Assembly (NCBI RefSeq): GCF_014646755.1
Contig: NZ_BMNW01000003.1
Coordinates: forward strand, 248,001-312,000
DNA: 64,000 nt
DNA from: Pseudomonas asuensis
GTDB taxonomy: Bacteria > Pseudomonadota > Gammaproteobacteria > Pseudomonadales > Pseudomonadaceae
Direction: 5' to 3'
The stretch's first letter is position 1. Each line of letters opens with the position of its first letter. The position numbers and the translations under genes were made by a program. Of this stretch, positions 25,827-34,379 are shown piece after piece. Under the pieces are notes generated by a model that did not search any database, had not been told where the DNA came from, and worked only from the letters and a program-made list of their open reading frames with translations.

Positions 25827-26711
25827 ATGGAATTGGCTGAACTGCGTATCTTTCAGGCGGTCGCCGAGACAGGATCCATTGCACGTGCAGCAGCGTTGCT
25901 GAACAGGGTTCCCTCAAACCTTTCGACGCGCTTGCGTCAACTGGAAGACAAGCTGGGCGTGGATTTGTTTGAGCGCGAACGCCAGCGGCTGCACTTATCT
26001 CCAGCCGGGGCCGTGCTTTTGGGATACACCCAGCGGCTGTTTGCGCTGGCAGATGAAGCCCGAGCGGCTGTGCAGGAAGGTGCCCCCGCAGGTGCCTTTA
26101 TATTAGGATCAATGTACAGCACGGCCGCCATTCACCTCCCAGCCATGATTGCTGCCTACCATCGGCGCTATCCCAGCGTAGAACTGCAATTACAGACAGG
26201 CCCCAGCGGCGAATTGATCGATGGATTGTTACAGGGACGATTGGATGCGGCTCTGGTCGACGGACCTGCCCGCCATGAAGGCCTGGAGGGCATGCCGCTC
26301 TTTGAGGAGCCTATGGTGCTCGTAACAGGCGCTGATCATCCTTTAGTCACTTCAGCAGCCGATGTAGCAGGACGCCCTGTCTTTACATTCCGAACCGGCT
26401 GCTCCTATCGGCTGCGGCTGGAGGCTTGGTTCGCGGCCACCGGCGGTGCGATGGGGCCTATTATGGAGATCGAGTCCTATCACAGCATGCTGGCCTGCGT
26501 GATTGCCGGCGGTGTCGCCATGATGCCCAAGGCCATGCTGGATAGCTTGCCAGGGCGTGAAAGCGTAGCGTGTCACCCGCTCGAGGCGCGTTTCGCTACC
26601 GCCACCACGTGGCTCATGTGGCGTAAAGGACGACAGGGTGCCAACCTCAAAGCGTGGATTACCTTGCAGAGTGAGGTGCCCAGTGCACCTGTCGAGCCTC
26701 TTGGTATTTGA
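25827..26711 (+). CDS. LysR family transcriptional regulator
   Basis: This 294-residue regulator has the LysR winged helix-turn-helix at residues 1-60 (LRIFQAVAETGSIARAAALL, then RVPSNLSTRLRQLEDKLGVD) and an effector-binding domain from about 90. The recognition helix has PSNLSTRLRQLE instead of the more usual PSAVSRQIRxLE. It is encoded divergently from the MFS transporter with an inverted repeat between them, so it probably controls that gene and itself. The effector is unknown. Confidence 0.93.
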   Translation: MELAELRIFQAVAETGSIARAAALLNRVPSNLSTRLRQLEDKLGVDLFERERQRLHLSPAGAVLLGYTQRLFALADEARAAVQEGAPAGAFILGSMYSTAAIHLPAMIAAYHRRYPSVELQLQTGPSGELIDGLLQGRLDAALVDGPARHEGLEGMPLFEEPMVLVTGADHPLVTSAADVAGRPVFTFRTGCSYRLRLEAWFAATGGAMGPIMEIESYHSMLACVIAGGVAMMPKAMLDSLPGRESVACHPLEARFATATTWLMWRKGRQGANLKAWITLQSEVPSAPVEPLGI

Positions 26712-26805
26712 AATTAGTATGATGAATGCGAAACTGCACAGGCCGTTGAACAAGAATAAAGGCGCGCTTTCTCATGCGCTTTGAGAAAAGGATTGAGAAA
26801 ATCAT

Positions 26806-27732
26806 ATGATCAAAATCGCCATCGTCGGATTCGGCAAGATCGCTCAGGACCAACACCTGCCTGCCTTGCAAAAGAATTCGGACTATCAGCTCGTTGCTGT
26901 CGCCAGCCGTAATACCTCTCTTGATGGCGTAGCCCATTACAAGACACTTGAAGCGTTGCTCGACGCTATGCCAGAGCTGGATGCCGTTTCTCTGTGCGCG
27001 CCACCCGCGGTCCGCTATGCACAGGCTCAGCTGGCCCTTGCTCGTGGCAAACATGTGTTTCTGGAAAAGCCACCAGGTGCGACTTTAAGTGAAGTGGAAG
27101 CATTATCCGAACAGGCTAAAGCGGCAGGTAAGACCCTGTTCGCCAGTTGGCACTCCCGCTATGCCCAAGGTGTTGCGCCGGCCAAGGCGTGGCTTGCCGA
27201 CAAGACCATCAAGTCTGTGCAAGTAAACTGGAAGGAAGACGTGCGTGTCTGGCATCCTGGGCAGGCCTGGATTTGGGAGCCGGGTGGCATGGGTATCTTC
27301 GATCCAGCCATTAATGCCTTGTCCATCGTGACCGAAATTCTGCCCAAGCCGTTCTTCCTGAAACAGGCGGCCCTGCAAGTTCCGGAAAATTGCCAGACGC
27401 CGATCCGCGCACAATTGGAGTTCAGCTACGAGGCTGGTGCTGCTATCCAGGCTGACCTCGATTTCCTGCAGACAGGGCCGCAGACATGGGACATTCATGT
27501 CGAGACCGATAAAGGCACGCTGAAATTATCCAAGGGTGGCAGCCAGCTTTACATCGATGGCCAGCTCGAAAAAGAGGGGCCGGACGAGGAGTATTCTGGT
27601 CTTTATGCACGCTTTGCCGAGCTGGTAAAAAGCGGCCAATCCGATGTGGACGTTGCACCGTTACGGCATGTGGCGGATGCGTTCATGTATGGTCGCCGTG
27701 AGACCGTCGAACCGTTCCACGAAGACACGTAA
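26806..27732 (+). CDS. Gfo/Idh/MocA family sugar dehydrogenase (D-galactose 1-dehydrogenase-like)
   Basis: This 308-residue NAD(P)-dependent enzyme has the Rossmann motif VGFGKIAQDQHLPAL near residue 7 and the family's EKPPGATLSE near 86, whose lysine is catalytic. The block VNWKEDVRVWHPGQAWIWEP followed by GGMGIFDPAINALSIV (about residues 142-178) closely resembles the D-galactose 1-dehydrogenase of P. fluorescens and L-arabinose 1-dehydrogenases, as I remember them. The likely reaction is oxidation of galactose or arabinose to the lactone, the first step of the non-phosphorylating (De Ley-Doudoroff-type) path. The other genes of that path are not adjacent. A strong terminator follows. Confidence 0.87.
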   Translation: MIKIAIVGFGKIAQDQHLPALQKNSDYQLVAVASRNTSLDGVAHYKTLEALLDAMPELDAVSLCAPPAVRYAQAQLALARGKHVFLEKPPGATLSEVEALSEQAKAAGKTLFASWHSRYAQGVAPAKAWLADKTIKSVQVNWKEDVRVWHPGQAWIWEPGGMGIFDPAINALSIVTEILPKPFFLKQAALQVPENCQTPIRAQLEFSYEAGAAIQADLDFLQTGPQTWDIHVETDKGTLKLSKGGSQLYIDGQLEKEGPDEEYSGLYARFAELVKSGQSDVDVAPLRHVADAFMYGRRETVEPFHEDT

Positions 27733-27737
27733 GTGTA

Positions 27738-27772
27738 GGAAGCCGGGCAGGATAACTGCCCGGCTTCCTTTT
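27738..27772 (+). terminator. Terminator of the sugar dehydrogenase gene
   Basis: GGAAGCCGGGCAG / CTGCCCGGCTTCC form a perfect 13-bp stem with a 5-base loop followed by TTTT. It ends at the stop codon of the convergent trmA gene. Confidence 0.92.
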
Positions 27773-28859
27773 AGCGGCGCTCCAGCAGAACGCCGCTTTC
27801 CATGTGATGCGTCCAGGGAAACTGATCAAACAAGGCGCAACGCACGATACGGTGAGTGTCATGCAGCTGTACGATATTCGCGGCCAGCGTTTCCGGGTTG
27901 CAGGAGATATAAAGAATACGGTCGAAGCGGCGTGTCAACTCGCAGGTATCGGGATCCATGCCTGCACGAGGCGGATCGACAAAGACGCTTCCAAAGGCAT
28001 AACTCTTTAGATCGATACCCGCCAGGCGGCGAAACGGGCGCACCTCATTGAGGGCCTGGGTGAGTTCCTCTGCAGACAGGCGTACTAACGTTACGTTATC
28101 GATTTCATTATCTGCCAGGTTTGCCAGTGCAGCATTGACAGACGATTTGCTGATCTCGGTAGCCAGTACCTTGCGGACCCGGGTAGACAGCGGCAGCGTG
28201 AAATTGCCGTTGCCACAATACAGTTCAAGCAAGTCATCGTCCCGCTCGCCCAGCGCATCATAGGCCCAGCTCAGCATCTTCTGATTGACCGTTCCATTAG
28301 GCTGAGTAAATGCACCTTCCGGCTGGCGATAACGGTACTCACGGTTGGCGATGGTCAGCTTTTCATTGACGTAATCCTGACCCACTACAATTCGTTTGCC
28401 ACGCGAGCGCCCGATAATATTCACGCCCAGTTCGGCGGCCAGGCATTCTGCGGCAGTTTCCCAGGCATCGTCCAACGGACGATGGTAGGCAAGAGTAATA
28501 AGTGCATCTCCTGACAAGGTCGTCAGGAACTCTACCTGAAACAGTTTAAATGAGAGCGTCTCGCTAGCCTGCCAGGCTGCCTTGAGGCGAGGCATCAGCT
28601 CATTGATAAGCGGACTCGCAATCGGGAAGCTTTCGATCAGGATGGGCGTGTACTTGTCGCCTTGTTCGAACATGGCGTAATGCCGTTCGCCTTCTTCACG
28701 CCATAGACGAAACTCGGCGCGCAGTCGGAAATTCGCGAGGGGCGAGTCGAATACTTCAGGTTCGGGTGCATCGAATGGAGCCAGCAGCTCGATAAGACGA
28801 GTCTTTTTCGCCATTAGCTGCGTTGCATAATCTGCAGGCTCGAAGGAGGGAACATTCAT
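27771..28859 (-). CDS. trmA: tRNA (uracil(54)-C5)-methyltransferase
   Basis: TrmA makes ribothymidine at position 54 of tRNA using S-adenosylmethionine. I place the start at ATG 28859 ([15 protein letters not shown]), giving 362 residues, the usual length; the frame is open for 23 codons upstream but homologues begin here. Motifs are the N-terminal [20 protein letters not shown] near residue 45, the SAM site [15 protein letters not shown] near 217, [14 protein letters not shown] near 295 and the nucleophile cysteine in [12 protein letters not shown] near 320. Unlike RumA it lacks the iron-sulfur cluster N-terminus. Confidence 0.95.
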   Translation of the reverse strand: MNVPSFEPADYATQLMAKKTRLIELLAPFDAPEPEVFDSPLANFRLRAEFRLWREEGERHYAMFEQGDKYTPILIESFPIASPLINELMPRLKAAWQASETLSFKLFQVEFLTTLSGDALITLAYHRPLDDAWETAAECLAAELGVNIIGRSRGKRIVVGQDYVNEKLTIANREYRYRQPEGAFTQPNGTVNQKMLSWAYDALGERDDDLLELYCGNGNFTLPLSTRVRKVLATEISKSSVNAALANLADNEIDNVTLVRLSAEELTQALNEVRPFRRLAGIDLKSYAFGSVFVDPPRAGMDPDTCELTRRFDRILYISCNPETLAANIVQLHDTHRIVRCALFDQFPWTHHMESGVLLERR

Positions 28860-29034
28860 GGTCAGCTCAGTGAACGTAGTGGGCTTTTCAGCTAGGGTGG
28901 AGGCAAGGCTGTACTTAGCCAATGCCATTAGTCTGAGAGTTTTCTCGGGCCGAGGCCTCAGGTAAAACCCTAAGGCAACGGCTTGTCGCTACGCATCGTC
29001 AAGACTGATCAGGCAGTACCACTGCCTTACAGCT

Positions 29035-29059
29035 AAAAAGGGTGAGCCAGGCTCACCCC
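29035..29059 (-). terminator. Terminator of the purine permease gene
   Basis: On the minus strand GGGTGAG / CTCACCC form a 7-bp stem (extended by flanking GC pairs) with a 5-base loop, followed by TTTTT, just after the permease stop. Confidence 0.85.
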
Positions 29060-29070
29060 GGTGTTCAATA

Positions 29071-30366
29071 TCAGGCGTTGAACCAGCCTAATTTGATGAC
29101 GAAGAGAATGGATAGGATGATCAAGGCGATGTTCAGGTCACGCGTACGGCCTGACAATAGTTTGATAACCGTCCAGGAGATGAAACCAAACGCGATGCCG
29201 TTGGCGATAGAGTAAGTCAGTGGCATGGCCAGTGCAGTGATTAGAACCGGTGCGGCGGTGGTCAAATCATCCCACTCAATCTCCGCCAGACCTGAAGCCA
29301 TCAGTACTGCGATGAAGAACAGGGCCGGCGCCGTGGCAAAGGCAGGAACGCTGCCAGCCAGTGGCGCAAAGAACAGAGCCAGCAGGAATAGCACTGCTAC
29401 AGTAACAGCGGTCAGACCTGTACGACCACCAGCACTGACGCCCGCAGCAGATTCGATATAGCTGGTCGTGGTGGACGTGCCTAGGAGGGAGCCAAACATG
29501 GCGGCGCTGCTATCAGCAATCAGCGCCCGGCCCATCTTGGGCAGATGGCCATCCGGGCCCATGAGACCGGCACGCTTGGCTACGCCAATCAGCGTACCGG
29601 AGTTATCGAACAGGTCTACAAACAGAAAGGCAAAGATCACACTGACCAGGCCGATGTCCAGCGCACCCTTTATATCCAGTTGCAGAAAGGTGGGGGCCAG
29701 AGAGGGTGGCATGGACAGCACGCCACCAAAGGGCGTGACACCAATAGCAATAGCTGCCACGGTGACCGCTAGAATACCGATCAGTACAGCGCCGGTTACG
29801 CGACGTGCTTCCAGTGCAACAATCAGGAAGAAACCCAGAACTGCCAGGATCGGGCCGGGTTTGGTCAGATCACCCAGGCCTACCAGCGTAGCGGGGTTGT
29901 CTACCACGATACCCGCGCCCTGAAGGGCAATCAGTGCCAGAAACAGGCCAATACCTGCTGCAATGCCCGAACGCAATTCCAGTGGAATACTGTTGATGAT
30001 CCATTCGCGGATGCGAAAGATCGACAGGATGAAGAACATCAATGCTGACAGGAATACTGCACCCAGAGCCGCCTGCCAGGTGTGCCCCATATGTAGCACG
30101 ACGGTATAGGTAAAAAAGGCATTGAGGCCCATTCCCGGTGCCAAGGCGATAGGGTAGTTGGCAATCATGCCCATGATGGCAGAGCCAATGGCAGCCGCCA
30201 GACAGGTAGCAACGAATACCGCGCCTTTATCCATGCCTGTCTCACCGAGGATGCTCGGGTTGACGAATAAGATGTAGGCCATGGCCAGAAAGGTCGTCAC
30301 ACCTGCCAGCAGCTCCGTACGCACATTCGTGCCATGGGCCTTGAGTTGGAAGAGTTTTTCCAGCAT
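29071..30366 (-). CDS. NCS2 family purine permease (AzgA/PbuG-like)
   Basis: This 431-residue inner-membrane protein belongs to the AzgA-like branch of the nucleobase:cation symporter 2 family, which imports adenine, guanine or hypoxanthine with protons. Signature stretches are GVTTFLAMAYILFVNPSIL near residue 23, PIALAPGMGLNAFFTYTVV near 72, the DLFDNSGTLIGVAKRAGL block near 245 and GTSTTTSYIESAAGVSAGGRTGLT near 290. About 12-14 membrane segments are visible. It is a single gene; I see no purine riboswitch in its short leader. Confidence 0.93.
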   Translation of the reverse strand: MLEKLFQLKAHGTNVRTELLAGVTTFLAMAYILFVNPSILGETGMDKGAVFVATCLAAAIGSAIMGMIANYPIALAPGMGLNAFFTYTVVLHMGHTWQAALGAVFLSALMFFILSIFRIREWIINSIPLELRSGIAAGIGLFLALIALQGAGIVVDNPATLVGLGDLTKPGPILAVLGFFLIVALEARRVTGAVLIGILAVTVAAIAIGVTPFGGVLSMPPSLAPTFLQLDIKGALDIGLVSVIFAFLFVDLFDNSGTLIGVAKRAGLMGPDGHLPKMGRALIADSSAAMFGSLLGTSTTTSYIESAAGVSAGGRTGLTAVTVAVLFLLALFFAPLAGSVPAFATAPALFFIAVLMASGLAEIEWDDLTTAAPVLITALAMPLTYSIANGIAFGFISWTVIKLLSGRTRDLNIALIILSILFVIKLGWFNA

Positions 30367-30492
30367 GGAAAAGGCTCCGAATAAGTTGAGGTCAGCGAAG
30401 GGCGCGCATCATAGCAGGTCCCTCGGCTGATGTTCCTGTCTGTGTTCCTTCCCGAATATTTAAGCGACCAAACATGGACTGGAAGAATTACG

Positions 30493-30511
30493 TGATAATC
30501 ATTATCATCTT
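30493..30511 (+). promoter_or_regulatory. piuA: Fur box upstream of the siderophore receptor gene
   Basis: The sequence around GATAATCATTATC (30494-30506) matches the core of the 19-bp Fur consensus and contains a possible -10 element (GATAAT). It lies about 50-65 bases before the receptor start, so iron-dependent repression by Fur is expected. Confidence 0.85.
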
Positions 30512-30559
30512 TCACGAAATTTTGACATTTGTGAAAATAACGTGAAATAAGGGCTAGTC

Positions 30560-32857
30560 ATGCGAGAGAAAGATACTTCGGTCAGCAGTCTTCCTTACAA
30601 GACATCAATAGGCTTGGCACTGGCTTCGTTATCGGGACTGACTCATGGACAAGCTGCAGAGCAGGCGCCGCAGGAGCTGGATAGTCTGACCGTAACGGCT
30701 GATGCAGAAGGGGAATACCAGACGCAGAAGCTTTCCTCGGACAAGTACACACAGCCCCTACGTGACGTGCCACAAAGCATCACGGTAGTCCCGCAGGCAG
30801 TAATCGAGCAGCAGAACGCACAGACGCTTGAGCAGGTACTGTCCAATGTACCGGGAATTACGTTCAGCTCGGGTGAGGGCGCGGGTGGTGTTGGGGATAG
30901 CATCAATATCCGTGGCTTTAACAGCGGCAATTATGGCGGCTCGAACGTTTATCTGGATGGTGTACGTGACTCTGCTTTTTATACCCGCTCCGAGATGTTC
31001 AATACCGAGCAGGTTGAAGTCGTAAAGGGCTCCAGCTCAGCAGCCTGGGGCGCAGGTGTTATTGGTGGCGCTATAAATATGGTGACCAAAACGCCTAGTC
31101 TTCATGAGTTCAATCGTGTCACTGCCGGGGTGGGAACGGCAGAGTACAAACGCCTCACACTGGATACTAACCATGTGCTCGACGAAGACAGCGGTACCGC
31201 GTTTCGGTTGAACCTGGTTGGACACGAGTCGGGCGTCAACGGACGTGACTGGATCGAACGGGATCGTTGGGGTATTGCGCCCTCGCTTGCCTTTGGACTC
31301 AATACCGATACGCGCAATATCCTTACCTATGAGCACCTGGAAGACACCGGTAACTACGATTACGGCATTCCGACCCTGCATGATGGGAAGAATCCTCGGC
31401 AAAGTGGTGGTCATCCAGGCCGAGTACCTGGGGTCAAGTGGGACGGATACTTTGGCTACCGTAACCTGGACAAGGAAGACAATCGTATCGACCGCGCAAC
31501 CTGGCGGTTTGAGCATGACTTCAATAGCAGCGTCTCGTTCAGCAACCAGCTTTCATTCAATCAGCTTCAGCGCAGCTATGTTGTGACGACACCAGGTGGT
31601 GACTTCTCGCTGCAAGCGGGCGGGAACGGCTCGCTACGTCGTTTGCGCGGTTCGGCGCGTCATACCGATAACCAGACCGTAAGTGATCAGGCTAACGTTA
31701 CATGGCGCTTCGATACTGCAGGTGTTGAGCATACGCTCGTAACAGGGCTGGAATATACGCGTGAAGACCTCCAGTACAAGACTGGCAGTCTGCGTTATGG
31801 TGCTCAGAACAATATCTTCGCCGTTAATCCGGGCAGTCCTCCCTCCAAGTTTGTCGGTTCCCGTGAGATCGCTTATACCGGCGAGATCAACGCTGAGTCG
31901 GAAACCAAGGCCTATTACCTGATCGACACCCTGAAGTTTTCCCCTCAGTGGCAATTGGATGTGTCGGCTCGACAGGATCATTGGAAGGCGCGCACTACGC
32001 GTGATCGCTCCCGGACCTTGGGCGCGGCAACCGGTACGCTAAGCGACTGGACAGATGCAGCAAACGTCAGTCAGAAGGAAAAGCTCTTCAGCTATCGTGG
32101 CGCCCTTAGCTATAAGCCTGTCGATAACGGCACATTCTACGTCAGCTACGGCAACGCCAAGCAGCCTGGATCCATTCAGATTGCAACAACAGGAAGCCTG
32201 GGTGAGAACGGACTTTCCCCCACTAAAGGCAAGACCTATGAAGTGGGCACCAAATGGGACCTGATGCACGAGCGGTTATCACTCACGGCTGCGCTGTTCC
32301 GTACCGACCTCGAAAGTACGCAATACGACGGTGATGATGAATTGGGTAACGCCTTTAACTCAAAATACCGTGTTGATGGTTTTGAGCTGGGTGCTTCCGG
32401 CAACATCACGGACAAGTGGTCAGTATTCGGCGGATATGCGTACATGAAGAGCAAAATCCGCAGTTACAGCTCCGTGAACAGCAGTGCCGACTTTGCTAAC
32501 CCCAACGCCAGTGAAGAAGGAATTTCGCTACCCAATACGCCGCGTCATTCGGCCAGCCTCTGGACCAGCTACGCCTTGCCGCATCAGGTCACGGTCAGCT
32601 ATGGCGTCAACTATGTGGGTGAGCGCTATATCGCCTTGGGGCGTGCTCAGGCCATTACGAGTGAGCAGCGTGTGAAAGTGCCTGATTACGTGGTGCACAA
32701 TGCCGCGGTGGACTGGCAGGCAACGTCTGATCTGTCTCTGCGCCTCAATATCGTCAATCTGTTCGACAGGCATTACTGGCGTCAGTACAACGGCCGTGGC
32801 TTTGGTGTTCCCGGCGAAGGGCGCGGTGCTCAGCTGACAGCCGAGTACAGCTTTTGA
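30560..32857 (+). CDS. piuA: TonB-dependent catecholate siderophore receptor (PiuA/Fiu type)
   Basis: This 765-residue outer-membrane receptor has a signal sequence (about residues 1-33), a TonB box region (DSLTVTA), a plug domain with DVPQSITVVPQAVIEQQNAQ near residue 72 and NIRGFNSGNYGGSNVYLDGV near 115, and a 22-strand-type barrel ending in the aromatic LTAEYSF typical of outer-membrane insertion. The order receptor - Sel1 protein - PiuC matches the pseudomonad piu locus and E. coli fiu-ybiX, which supports uptake of ferric catecholates. The E. coli and P. aeruginosa relatives also admit catechol-type siderophore antibiotics. A Fur box lies upstream. Confidence 0.92.
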   Translation: MREKDTSVSSLPYKTSIGLALASLSGLTHGQAAEQAPQELDSLTVTADAEGEYQTQKLSSDKYTQPLRDVPQSITVVPQAVIEQQNAQTLEQVLSNVPGITFSSGEGAGGVGDSINIRGFNSGNYGGSNVYLDGVRDSAFYTRSEMFNTEQVEVVKGSSSAAWGAGVIGGAINMVTKTPSLHEFNRVTAGVGTAEYKRLTLDTNHVLDEDSGTAFRLNLVGHESGVNGRDWIERDRWGIAPSLAFGLNTDTRNILTYEHLEDTGNYDYGIPTLHDGKNPRQSGGHPGRVPGVKWDGYFGYRNLDKEDNRIDRATWRFEHDFNSSVSFSNQLSFNQLQRSYVVTTPGGDFSLQAGGNGSLRRLRGSARHTDNQTVSDQANVTWRFDTAGVEHTLVTGLEYTREDLQYKTGSLRYGAQNNIFAVNPGSPPSKFVGSREIAYTGEINAESETKAYYLIDTLKFSPQWQLDVSARQDHWKARTTRDRSRTLGAATGTLSDWTDAANVSQKEKLFSYRGALSYKPVDNGTFYVSYGNAKQPGSIQIATTGSLGENGLSPTKGKTYEVGTKWDLMHERLSLTAALFRTDLESTQYDGDDELGNAFNSKYRVDGFELGASGNITDKWSVFGGYAYMKSKIRSYSSVNSSADFANPNASEEGISLPNTPRHSASLWTSYALPHQVTVSYGVNYVGERYIALGRAQAITSEQRVKVPDYVVHNAAVDWQATSDLSLRLNIVNLFDRHYWRQYNGRGFGVPGEGRGAQLTAEYSF

Positions 32858-33663
32858 GGAAGCGGCATGCGCGGGTAAACGCTGACACCCTGTTGCGTTT
32901 TGGACTGGAGGATCCGCGGCGGCTCGCCCGGCTCCTCCTGCAGGGTGCTGGGCGTGGTGTGCCCGAGGCGCAGGCGCGCCTCGGGCAAATCCTGCTCGAT
33001 GGTAATGGTATTCAACGTGACCAACGGCTGGCACTGCATTGGTTTCGTATTGCTGCCCGTAATGGTCATGTAGAGGCCATGAACATGGTGGGGCGCTGTC
33101 TGGAGAATGGTTGGGGCTGCAAGGTTGACCTTCCTGCTGCAGCACAGGCTTATGCGCAGGCGGCCCGGCAAGGGCTCGACTGGGGGATGTACAACTATGC
33201 CAACCTGCTGACGCAGGGGCGTGGTGTACCCAGGAACCGCACCGCCGCGCTATCGCTTTATCGTCAGGCGGCCAGGCAAGGCCATGCCAAATCAATGAAT
33301 CTGGTAGGGCGCTTTTACGAGGAAGGGTGGGAAGTGCCGGTGGATATGGAAGAGGCTGCACGCTGGTACTTGTCTTCCGCTCAGGCAGGCGATTTTCGAG
33401 GACAATGCAGTCATGCTGCCTTGCTGGCCCGGCAGGGTCGGGTGGATGAGGCCGTGTTATGGCTACGTCAGGCCATGCGCACCGCAACGCCAGGCTTTTT
33501 GCAAAAGATCGCCGAAGCACTCGCAGTTTCCGATATAACGCCCTTGCGTGCCCTGGCCGCAGAAATTCATAACCACTGCGTGCGGATGATGAGCGCTCAG
33601 TCATCAGCCTCCAGGGGTGTGGCTGACCCCTCATTACCGCCTGCCTTGCGTTCTGACTCTTGA
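32854..33663 (+). CDS. Sel1-repeat (TPR-like) protein of the piu locus
   Basis: This 269-residue protein is built of Sel1-type repeats between residues 40 and about 215, each with an A-x-x-x-L/Y-G...G pattern (for example [20 protein letters not shown] and [20 protein letters not shown]). It has no signal peptide. The first in-frame start is TTG 32854, overlapping the receptor stop (TTGA), with no ATG near: the ATG at 32868 is out of frame and meets TAA after three codons. The true start could also be a later TTG or GTG. Sel1 proteins are scaffolds for protein contacts; its partner in the piu locus is unknown. Confidence 0.82.
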   Translation: MRKRHARVNADTLLRFGLEDPRRLARLLLQGAGRGVPEAQARLGQILLDGNGIQRDQRLALHWFRIAARNGHVEAMNMVGRCLENGWGCKVDLPAAAQAYAQAARQGLDWGMYNYANLLTQGRGVPRNRTAALSLYRQAARQGHAKSMNLVGRFYEEGWEVPVDMEEAARWYLSSAQAGDFRGQCSHAALLARQGRVDEAVLWLRQAMRTATPGFLQKIAEALAVSDITPLRALAAEIHNHCVRMMSAQSSASRGVADPSLPPALRSDS

Positions 33664-33673
33664 GGAGTTGTTT

Positions 33674-34354
33674 ATGCTGGTGCATATACCCGGCGTGTTT
33701 TCACCTGACGAAGCCCGTGAAATCCAACATGTCTTACAGCGTGCCAAATGGGGCGATGGCAAGGTAACAGCAGGCCATCAGTCAGCTAGAGCCAAGCACA
33801 ACATTCAACTACCCGAAGATGATCCGGTCGCGATCGAGCTGGGAAACCAGATCGTTCAGCGCTTGAGCCATCACCCTACCTTTGTTTCGGCAGTGTTGCC
33901 GCGAAAGGTTTTTCCGCCTCTGTTCAATTGCTATAAGGAAGGTGGGTCTTTCGGGTTTCATATCGATAATGCCATCCGAGCGCTGAAAGGACATCCAGAG
34001 CGAGTCCGTACGGATGTTTCAGCAACGCTTTTCTTTTCTTCACCTGAGACGTACGACGGCGGCGAACTGGTTATCCAGGACACCTATGGTGAGCAGCAGG
34101 TAAAGCTTCCTGCAGGTGATATGGTCATCTACCCCTCGACCAGCCTGCACCGGGTTGCGCCGGTGACGCGTGGTGCACGTATCGCCAGTTTTTTCTGGAC
34201 CCAGAGTCTGGTGCGTGACGATGGTCACCGCCGTCTCCTGTATGACATGGATCAGGCCATCCAGCGCCTTACCCGCGATGTACCCGATCATGAGGCTCTA
34301 ATTGCATTGACCGGGACCTATCATAATCTGCTCCGGCAGTGGGCTGACGTTTAA
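33674..34354 (+). CDS. piuC: PKHD-type Fe(II)/2-oxoglutarate dioxygenase PiuC
   Basis: This 226-residue enzyme (ATG 33674 after GAGGAG) belongs to the PiuC/YbiX family. The iron ligands are His96 and Asp98 in FGFHIDNAI and His159 in STSLHRVAP; Arg169 probably binds 2-oxoglutarate. The C-terminal helical part (about 180-226) is as in the family. PiuC genes accompany Fiu/PiuA-type receptors and are iron-regulated; the substrate is not firmly known. It is the third gene of the Fur-controlled unit. Confidence 0.94.
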   Translation: MLVHIPGVFSPDEAREIQHVLQRAKWGDGKVTAGHQSARAKHNIQLPEDDPVAIELGNQIVQRLSHHPTFVSAVLPRKVFPPLFNCYKEGGSFGFHIDNAIRALKGHPERVRTDVSATLFFSSPETYDGGELVIQDTYGEQQVKLPAGDMVIYPSTSLHRVAPVTRGARIASFFWTQSLVRDDGHRRLLYDMDQAIQRLTRDVPDHEALIALTGTYHNLLRQWADV

Positions 34355-34379
34355 CCGTTGAGGCGTTTCCTCAGCGGTT
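34353..34379. terminator. Hairpin between convergent piuC and MFS genes
   Basis: AACCGTTGAGG / CCTCAGCGGTT pair over 11 positions (one G-U) with a 5-base loop. It starts in the piuC stop codon and reaches into the last codons of the convergent MFS gene. There is no T-run, so its terminator role is tentative. Confidence 0.45.

Noticed and set aside
24574-26711. Horizontal transfer of the MFS/LysR pair
   Set aside because: No mobile element, tRNA or sharp base-composition change is visible around it.
30367-30420. Purine riboswitch before the NCS2 permease
   Set aside because: The leader is short and shows no three-way-junction core pattern.
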